Positions 45,371 to 50,168 of a DNA stretch of 50,168 nucleotides are shown in pieces. A program made the position numbers and the translations under genes. The stretch spans positions 1 through 50,168 of the forward strand of contig JAOPYG010000252.1 of the NCBI GenBank assembly GCA_025964685.1, written 5' to 3'. Under the pieces are notes generated by a model. The model saw only the letters and a program-made list of their open reading frames with translations. It searched no databases and was not told the DNA's origin. The stretch is from Actinoallomurus sp. (lineage in GTDB: Bacteria; Actinomycetota; Actinomycetes; Streptosporangiales; Streptosporangiaceae). Position 1 is the stretch's first letter. Each line of letters opens with the position of its first letter.

Positions 45371-46753
45371 ATGCCCTACCAGTCGGTGAATCCTTACAAC
45401 GATGAGGCCCTGGCCACGTTCCCCGAGATCGGCGACGCGGACTTGGAGAACGCCCTGTCACGCGCCCAGTCGGCGTACGAGATGTGGCGGCGGCAGAGCT
45501 TCGACGAACGGGCGGCCGTCACCCGGCGCGCGGCCACGATCCTGCGTGAGCGGCAGGAGGAGTTCGCCCGCCTGATGACCCTGGAAATGGGGAAGCTCAT
45601 CGGCGAGAGCATCGAGGAGGTCCAGCTGTCCGCGGACATCTTCGACTACTACGCGGACAACGCCGAAGACTTCCTCAAGCCGGTCCGGCTCGACACGGGT
45701 GAGGGCGACGCCGTCGTCGTCAACAGTCCGCTGGGCGTGCTGCTCGGTGTACAGCCATGGAACTTCCCGTACTACCAGCTGGCCCGGTTCGCGGTTCCCA
45801 ACATCATGGCCGGCAACGTCGTCATGGTGAAGCACGCGTCGAACGTGCCGCAGTGCGCACTGGCCTTCGAGCGTCTCTACCGCGAGGCGGGTGCGCCGGA
45901 CGACGTCTACACCAACCTGTTCGTCACCAAGGAGCAGGTCGGGAAGGCGATCGACGATCCGCGTGTGCAGGGCGTGGCGCTGACCGGCAGTGAGGCGGCG
46001 GGCCGCGTCGTCGCGGCGCGCGCCGGCAACGCGATCAAGAAGACCACCCTGGAGCTGGGCGGCAGCGACCCGCTCATCGCGATGCCCGACGCCGACCTGG
46101 GCGCGACGGTCCACTGGGCCACGTGGGGCCGCATGAACAACTGCGGGCAGTGCTGTGTGGCCACCAAGCGGCTCCTCATCCACGAGCAGATCGCCGACAA
46201 GTTCCTGGAGGAGTTCACCGCGGCTCTGAGCGGCCTGACCGCCGGAGACCCGATGGACGAACGGACCACGCTGCCGCCGATGTCCTCGCGGTCCGCCGCG
46301 GACACACTCAAGGGCCAGATCGCCGAGGCGGTCGATCACGGCGCCCAGGCGACCGAGGTCGGCGAGCCCGTACCGGCCGACGGAGCATTCGTTCAGCCGA
46401 CGATTCTCACCGGCGTGACCAGGGACAACCCGGTCTACGGCGAGGAGCTTTTCGGGCCGGTGGCGATGTTCTTCAGCGTCCGGGACGAAGACGAGGCGAT
46501 CGCCATCGCCAATGACACCGGCTTCGGCCTCGGCGGGGCGGTGTTCACCTCCGATATCGAACACGGCAAGGAGATCGCCCAGCGCGTCGAGAGCGGCATG
46601 GTCTTCATCAACCATCCCACCTGGACCGCGCCCGAGCTGCCGTTCGGTGGCATCAAGCGGTCCGGTTACGGACGGGAGTTGTCCTGGCTCGGCATCCAGG
46701 AGTTCGTCAACAAGAAGCTGATCGACGTGCTTCCGGCCGACGCGCCGCTGTGA
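45371..46753 (+). CDS. NAD(P)-dependent aldehyde (succinate-semialdehyde) dehydrogenase
   Basis: 460 residues. VQPWNFPYYQLARFAVPNIMAGN binds cofactor, LELGGSDPLI holds general base Glu228, and NNCGQCCVATKR holds nucleophile Cys262 with an adjacent Cys261 instead of Ser. PFGGIKRSGYGRELSWLG is the typical end. Length and MPYQSVNPYNDEALATFP resemble GabD1/Sad-type succinate-semialdehyde dehydrogenases. AGGGGAAGAC precedes ATG 45371. The extra Cys next to the nucleophile could make activity redox-sensitive. Confidence 0.88.
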   Translation: MPYQSVNPYNDEALATFPEIGDADLENALSRAQSAYEMWRRQSFDERAAVTRRAATILRERQEEFARLMTLEMGKLIGESIEEVQLSADIFDYYADNAEDFLKPVRLDTGEGDAVVVNSPLGVLLGVQPWNFPYYQLARFAVPNIMAGNVVMVKHASNVPQCALAFERLYREAGAPDDVYTNLFVTKEQVGKAIDDPRVQGVALTGSEAAGRVVAARAGNAIKKTTLELGGSDPLIAMPDADLGATVHWATWGRMNNCGQCCVATKRLLIHEQIADKFLEEFTAALSGLTAGDPMDERTTLPPMSSRSAADTLKGQIAEAVDHGAQATEVGEPVPADGAFVQPTILTGVTRDNPVYGEELFGPVAMFFSVRDEDEAIAIANDTGFGLGGAVFTSDIEHGKEIAQRVESGMVFINHPTWTAPELPFGGIKRSGYGRELSWLGIQEFVNKKLIDVLPADAPL

Positions 46754-46762
46754 GCGCGAGCG

Positions 46763-46808
46763 CTACCAAGGTTGAGGATGCGCCGGGCCGTACGGACGGC
46801 GAGTGTCG
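46763..46808 (+). promoter_or_regulatory. Shared upstream element, copy A (thioredoxin gene)
   Basis: CTACCA-N5-GAGGATGCGCCGG-N13-CGAGTGTCG, starting 100 bp upstream of the thioredoxin start. The same blocks with identical spacing occur upstream of hsp20 (49456-49501). Sequence identity over 27 of the fixed positions outside any gene points to a common activator or sigma-factor site. Confidence 0.6.
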
Positions 46809-46862
46809 TTGTAGGAGCACATATCGATCTTGGTACACGCTCCGAACCTCGTGGGGGACGTG

Positions 46863-47321
46863 ATGGCTCAGCAGGAAGCGAAGGTCCGTCCGGGTGCCGC
46901 GGTCCGGTGCGTGAAATGCGGCAGGCAGAACCGCGTGCCGGCGGTCGCCGAGGGTGTGCCGCACTGCGGCAACTGCCATGCCCCGCTGCCGTGGATCGTC
47001 GATGCCGACGACGACACGTTCGCCGACGTCGCCGAGCGCGCGTCGATCCCGGTACTCGTGGATCTGTGGGCGACCTGGTGCGGTCCGTGCCGTCAGGTGA
47101 GCCCGGCGCTCGAACAGGTCGCCCGCGACCTGGCCGGCCGGCTGAAGCTCGTCAAGGTCGACATCGACCGGGCGCCCAGGACACAGGCGCGGTTCGGCGT
47201 CCAGGCGGTCCCGACGCTGCTGCTGATGCGCGGAGGCAAGCTGATCGACCGGCAGGCCGGGGCGGCACCTGCCCCCGCCCTGCGCGCGTGGGTGGAGAAG
47301 ACCCTTGCAAGAGACACCTGA
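46863..47321 (+). CDS. Thioredoxin with N-terminal zinc ribbon (Trx2/TrxC type)
   Basis: 152 residues. A zinc-ribbon start has CVKC (16-19) and CGNC (35-38); the thioredoxin domain has LVDLWATWCGPCRQVSPAL with WCGPC at 72-76, and AVPTLLLMRGGKL with the cis-Pro. GGGGGACGTG precedes ATG 46863. It overlaps the next gene by 17 bp, so it is co-translated with the TrxR-like flavoprotein, its presumed partner. Confidence 0.92.
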   Translation: MAQQEAKVRPGAAVRCVKCGRQNRVPAVAEGVPHCGNCHAPLPWIVDADDDTFADVAERASIPVLVDLWATWCGPCRQVSPALEQVARDLAGRLKLVKVDIDRAPRTQARFGVQAVPTLLLMRGGKLIDRQAGAAPAPALRAWVEKTLARDT

Positions 47322-48903
47322 CCTGCACGGCGCCTATCCACGTCTGGACGCGGACGAGATCGCCCTGGTCGCGGAGTACGGCACCCGGCGCCCGGCGCAT
47401 CGCGACGAGGTCCTCTTCAGCGAGGGCGACCCCGACTACGACTTCTATGTGATCTCCGCCGGCACGGTGGCGGTGGTGGAGAGCGGCGAGGTCATCCGGG
47501 TGCACAGCGCAGGCCGGTTCCTCGGTGAACTCGGCCAGCTCACCGGCCAGCCCGCGTTCTTCACCGCGATCATGCAGGAGGACGGCGAGGTGGTGGCCGT
47601 GCCGAACGCGCGCCTGCGCGAGCTGATCGCCCGGGAGCCGTGGTTCGGCGACATGGTCCTTCGCGCCTACATGATCCGCCGGTCACTGCTGATCGAACTC
47701 GGCGCGGGGCTGCGGATCATCGGCTCCCGGTTCTCCCCGGACACCCGCCGCCTGCGTGACTTCGCCGCCCGGAACCGCCTGCCTCACCGGTGGATCGACC
47801 TGGAGGAGGACGACGAAGCCGAGTCACTGCTACGCGAACTCGGCATCCCGGCCGGCGCGACCCCGGTGGTGATCGTTTTCGGCGATCGGATCCTGCGCAA
47901 TCCCAGCAACCCGGAACTGGCTCGGGTCATCGGCCTGCCCACGCCCGAACCGGCCGCGGAGGAGAACGTCCATGACCTGATCGTGATAGGCGCAGGTCCG
48001 GCCGGGCTGGCGGCCGCGGTCTACGGCGCGTCCGAGGGCCTGGACACGCTCGTGTTCGACGCGATCGCGACCGGTGGTCAGGCCGGCACCTCGTCCCGCA
48101 TCGAGAACTATCTCGGTTTTCCGACCGGGATATCCGGTGGTGAGCTCGCCGAACGAGCGGTCATCCAGTGCAGGAAGTTCGGTGCCCGGCTCAGCATCCC
48201 GACCGAGGCGACCGGCCTGGATTGCACGGACGGGTCGTACGGCATCCGGCGTCTCGACGGCGGCTTCGCCCGGTCCCGTTCGGTGGTGATCGCGACCGGC
48301 GCCCGTTACCGCCGGCCGAACGTCCCGCGGCTGGAGGAGTTCGAGGGCCGCGGCGTGTACTACGCCGCGACCGAACTGGAGGCGCTGTCCTGCCGGCAAC
48401 GGCCGGTGATCATCGTCGGCGGCGGCAACTCGGCCGGTCAGGCGGCGCTCTTCCTGGCCAGGCAGGCTTCGCTGGTCCGCATCTTCATCCGCGGGGGCGA
48501 TCTCGCCCAGGACATGTCGCGTTACCTCATCGACCGGATCCAGCAGGAGGAAGCGGTGAAGGTGCACGTCCACACCGAGGTGCGCGAGCTGCTCGGCGAT
48601 CGTGTGCTCGAAGCGGTCGTGGCGGAGGACAACCGGACCGGTGAGCGACGCACGTTCGACGCGAGCAACCTGTTCGTCTTCATCGGTGCGGATCCCTGCG
48701 TCGGCTGGCTGGCCGGCAGTGTCGAGCTCGACGAGAAGGGCTACGTCCGCACAGGACGCGGCGACGCGCTACCGCTGGAGACGAACCTGGCGGGGGTGTT
48801 CGCCGTCGGTGACGTGCGCAGCGGGTCGATCAAGCGGGTGGCTTCGGCGGTGGGTGAGGGCTCGATGGCGGTACGCCTGGTCCACCAGCATCTGTCGGGC
48901 TGA
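47305..48903 (+). CDS. Three-domain cNMP-binding/thioredoxin reductase-like flavoprotein
   Basis: 532 residues. Domain 1 (about 30-125) is a cyclic-nucleotide-binding fold (VLFSEGDPDYDFYVISAGTV, FLGELGQLTGQPAF). Domain 2 (about 130-210) looks like a glutaredoxin/thioredoxin fold whose active-site position reads SRFSPDTRRL, without Cys. Domain 3 is TrxR-like: LIVIGAGPAGLAAAVYGASEG (FAD), IIVGGGNSAGQAALFLA (NADPH) and GVFAVGDVRSG. The TrxR CATC disulfide is absent; the same place reads EALSCRQRP with one Cys. It starts with TTG 47305 inside the thioredoxin gene, supported by GGAG 8 bp upstream and 17-bp overlap. Electrons may pass to another acceptor. Confidence 0.88.
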   Translation: MQETPDLHGAYPRLDADEIALVAEYGTRRPAHRDEVLFSEGDPDYDFYVISAGTVAVVESGEVIRVHSAGRFLGELGQLTGQPAFFTAIMQEDGEVVAVPNARLRELIAREPWFGDMVLRAYMIRRSLLIELGAGLRIIGSRFSPDTRRLRDFAARNRLPHRWIDLEEDDEAESLLRELGIPAGATPVVIVFGDRILRNPSNPELARVIGLPTPEPAAEENVHDLIVIGAGPAGLAAAVYGASEGLDTLVFDAIATGGQAGTSSRIENYLGFPTGISGGELAERAVIQCRKFGARLSIPTEATGLDCTDGSYGIRRLDGGFARSRSVVIATGARYRRPNVPRLEEFEGRGVYYAATELEALSCRQRPVIIVGGGNSAGQAALFLARQASLVRIFIRGGDLAQDMSRYLIDRIQQEEAVKVHVHTEVRELLGDRVLEAVVAEDNRTGERRTFDASNLFVFIGADPCVGWLAGSVELDEKGYVRTGRGDALPLETNLAGVFAVGDVRSGSIKRVASAVGEGSMAVRLVHQHLSG

Positions 48904-48967
48904 CTCCGCTAACGATGCTGCCGGGTTGTGGGATGCCGGCGGTGTCCGGGACGGCCAGGCTCGTCGT

Positions 48968-48973
48968 AGGAGG
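48968..48973 (+). promoter_or_regulatory. Shine-Dalgarno fixing the DUF1931 start
   Basis: AGGAGG, 8 bp before ATG 48982. Upstream in-frame GTG 48973 and ATG 48976 lie on or beside it and are too close to be used. Confidence 0.7.
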
Positions 48974-48981
48974 TGATGCAC

Positions 48982-49431
48982 ATGCGCCCGAGCGCGGTAG
49001 CCCGATTCCAGCGGCTCTTCCGGGCCGCTGCCGGCGTCGACGTCGACAAGGACGACCTCAAGCGCTACGACGACTTCATCGACCGGAAGATCTACGACCT
49101 GCTCCTGATCGGCCAGGCCCACGCCAAGTCGAATGCCCGTGATGTCATCCAGCCGTCCGATCTGCCGGTGACCAAGGGGCTACAGGAATCCATCCACGCG
49201 TTCCGCAAGCTGGATGAGGAGATCGAGCTGAAGCCCATCCTGGAGCAGCTGGCCAAGCGGCCACCGCTCGAGCTGACCATCGCCGAGGAGACCGAAGAGG
49301 GACTGCCGGAGATCGTCGGTGGGCTGACACTCGCACTCGCCCGCGCCTTCAAGCTCATCGAGCCGGATCGGAGGAACCCCCAGACAGAGCAGTGGGAGCG
49401 GGTGACCGCCGTCTTCGACCTCCTCCTGTGA
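48982..49431 (+). CDS. DUF1931 histone-fold protein
   Basis: 149 residues. VARFQRLFRAAAGVDVDKDD then KRYDDFIDRKIYDLLLIGQAHAKSNARDVIQPSDLPVTKG matches the first histone fold (helix-strand-long helix-strand-helix) and the second half, ELTIAEETEEGLPEIVGGLTLALARAF, the pseudo-dimer partner. Crystal structures from Aquifex and Thermus show such a single-chain histone pair. It is a bacterial histone-like family with little known function. It lies in one direction between the redox pair and hsp20; its upstream GGATGC and TCGTCGTAGGAG keep the same 30-bp offset as in the thioredoxin element. Confidence 0.87.
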   Translation: MRPSAVARFQRLFRAAAGVDVDKDDLKRYDDFIDRKIYDLLLIGQAHAKSNARDVIQPSDLPVTKGLQESIHAFRKLDEEIELKPILEQLAKRPPLELTIAEETEEGLPEIVGGLTLALARAFKLIEPDRRNPQTEQWERVTAVFDLLL

Positions 49432-49455
49432 TCCGTGCCTCCGATTTCGCCAGGA

Positions 49456-49501
49456 CTACCAGATATGAGGATGCGCCGGACGCCCGCGGCGACGAGCGTC
49501 G
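49456..49501 (+). promoter_or_regulatory. Shared upstream element, copy B (hsp20)
   Basis: CTACCA-N5-GAGGATGCGCCGG-N13-CGAGCGTCG, starting 96 bp upstream of the Hsp20 start. It repeats copy A (46763-46808) without a gap and with one change in the last block. No HspR-type (HAIR) inverted repeat was seen here. Confidence 0.6.
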
Positions 49502-49551
49502 GTTCCGTAAGGGTTACCCGAGGAGCTTCTTGGACCGAGGAGGTCAGAAGC

Positions 49552-49998
49552 ATGGCACTTCCGATCGCCCAGCGAAGGGCGCGCAACACCACTCTCGCGG
49601 GTGCACCGCGGGAGTTCGAGGACATCTACGACCAGATGGGGCAGCTGATCAACGCGGCCTTCGGAGAGGTCAGCACGGCCGTGCCGTGGTCGCCCACGGC
49701 GGATGTGTTCGAGACCGACGATGCCTATGTCGTCGAAGCCGAGATTCCCGGCGCGCGCAAGGACCAGATCGACATTCAGCTGAACGAGCGGGAACTCGTG
49801 GTCTCCGGTGACATCACCGAGCGGGAAGGCCGGCTGCGCCGTAAGGAGCGCCGCAGGGGTCGCTTCGAGTACCGCGTCTACCTTCCCGGCGACATCGACC
49901 CCGAAGGCGTGAGGGCCGAGCTCACCGAGGGCGTCCTCACCGTGGTCGTGCCCAAGTCGTCGACCGAGAAGAACCGCCACATCGAGATCACGGACTGA
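49552..49998 (+). CDS. Hsp20/alpha-crystallin small heat shock protein
   Basis: 148 residues. N-terminal arm, then the alpha-crystallin domain: [60 protein letters not shown] and [15 protein letters not shown] with the GVLxVxxP end motif. AGGAGG lies 8 bp upstream. It acts as an ATP-independent holdase. DnaK follows in the same direction beyond a hairpin. Confidence 0.93.
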   Translation: MALPIAQRRARNTTLAGAPREFEDIYDQMGQLINAAFGEVSTAVPWSPTADVFETDDAYVVEAEIPGARKDQIDIQLNERELVVSGDITEREGRLRRKERRRGRFEYRVYLPGDIDPEGVRAELTEGVLTVVVPKSSTEKNRHIEITD

Positions 49999-50009
49999 TC
50001 GGGGTGATA

Positions 50010-50033
50010 CCGGCGCCCGCCGACGGGCGCCGG
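50010..50033. terminator. 10-bp hairpin between hsp20 and dnaK
   Basis: CCGGCGCCCG-CCGA-CGGGCGCCGG, a perfect 10-bp stem with a 4-base loop, 11 bp after the Hsp20 stop. There is no T-run. It can end hsp20 transcription or reduce read-through into dnaK. Confidence 0.65.
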
Positions 50034-50056
50034 GGTTCGTTCGGAGGGGTGGGGTT

Positions 50057-50168
50057 ATGCCGAAGGCAGCGGGGATTGATCTTGGTACGACGAATTCGGT
50101 GATCGCGGCGATGGTGGATGGTCATGCGACGGTGGTGCCGAATAGTGAGGGGTCGCGGACGACGCCGT
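50057..50168 (+). CDS. dnaK: DnaK (Hsp70), N-terminal fragment (cut by window edge)
   Basis: 37 codons are present: [18 protein letters not shown] is the phosphate-1 loop of Hsp70 ATPase domains, followed by [17 protein letters not shown] lies about 8 bp upstream of ATG 50057. Codon use is odd: 35 of 37 third bases are G or T (25 G, 10 T) and only one is C, while Hsp20 next door is rich in C-ending codons. The rest of the chaperone operon (grpE, dnaJ, hspR) would lie to the right. Confidence 0.9.
   Translation, partial: MPKAAGIDLGTTNSVIAAMVDGHATVVPNSEGSRTTP

Overview
The window is about 50 kb of high-GC DNA with actinobacterial gene content: F420-dependent luciferase-like oxidoreductases, an OpcA protein, a DUF692/TIGR04222 pair, a BlaI/M56 pair, a phosphoribosyltransferase-erythromycin esterase fusion, many GTG starts and many ATGA stop/start overlaps. 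A filamentous actinomycete, perhaps of the Streptosporangiales/Thermomonosporaceae type, is my inference from gene content only. I saw no rRNA, tRNA, CRISPR array, insertion sequence or phage gene. Both ends cut genes: an amino acid permease at the left and DnaK at the right.

Layout. 1-2.8 kb: permease start, then a compact three-gene unit (TIGR04222 membrane protein with a Cys/Gly tail, DUF692/MNIO enzyme, small partner protein) that looks like a peptide-modification system. 2.8-10 kb: Gfo/Idh/MocA oxidoreductase, a nonsense-interrupted membrane protein, an O-methyltransferase divergent from an AraC regulator, an M24-like protein, a fatty acid desaturase and a decayed hydrolase. 10-15 kb: DUF72 protein, then a formate-type operon (FNT channel, YdeP/FdhF-like molybdoenzyme, glutamine amidotransferase). 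15-22 kb: secreted GH53 galactanase, YVTN propeller, Tat-exported DyP peroxidase, divergent Fur regulator with a ferritin-VIT1 (MbfA-like) iron exporter, and an acetamidase/formamidase homologue. 22-31.7 kb: membrane proteins of unknown role, an F420 oxidoreductase, a DsbA-like protein, a large ferritin-like protein divergent from a hemerythrin, and a secreted alpha/beta hydrolase. 31.8-36.5 kb: a DrrAB-type ABC exporter, a glycosyltransferase and a PAP2 phosphatase. 36.6-39 kb: a four-gene BlaI-M56-membrane operon behind paired TACA/TGTA operators. 39-50 kb: a stress and redox island with OpcA, an F420 oxidoreductase, a four-gene minus-strand operon (DUF2267, 116-aa protein, YflT-like protein, PRTase-EreA fusion), an adenylate kinase-like protein, an aldehyde dehydrogenase, thioredoxin with a cNMP-domain TrxR-like flavoprotein, a DUF1931 histone-fold protein, Hsp20 and DnaK.

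How they fit together. Three themes stand out. Iron and peroxide handling is grouped around the Fur box at 19.1 kb. One-carbon chemistry is represented by FNT/YdeP. A dormancy/stress island lies at the right end, and two of its transcription units (thioredoxin and Hsp20) share a long, gap-free upstream element. The best candidate for a poorly described system is the MNIO locus at 0.6-2.8 kb. Several genes are decaying: an in-frame amber stop at 4.0 kb, a hydrolase that lost its lid domain at 9.4-10 kb, and three smaller remnants near 22.3, 28.6 and 34.5 kb.
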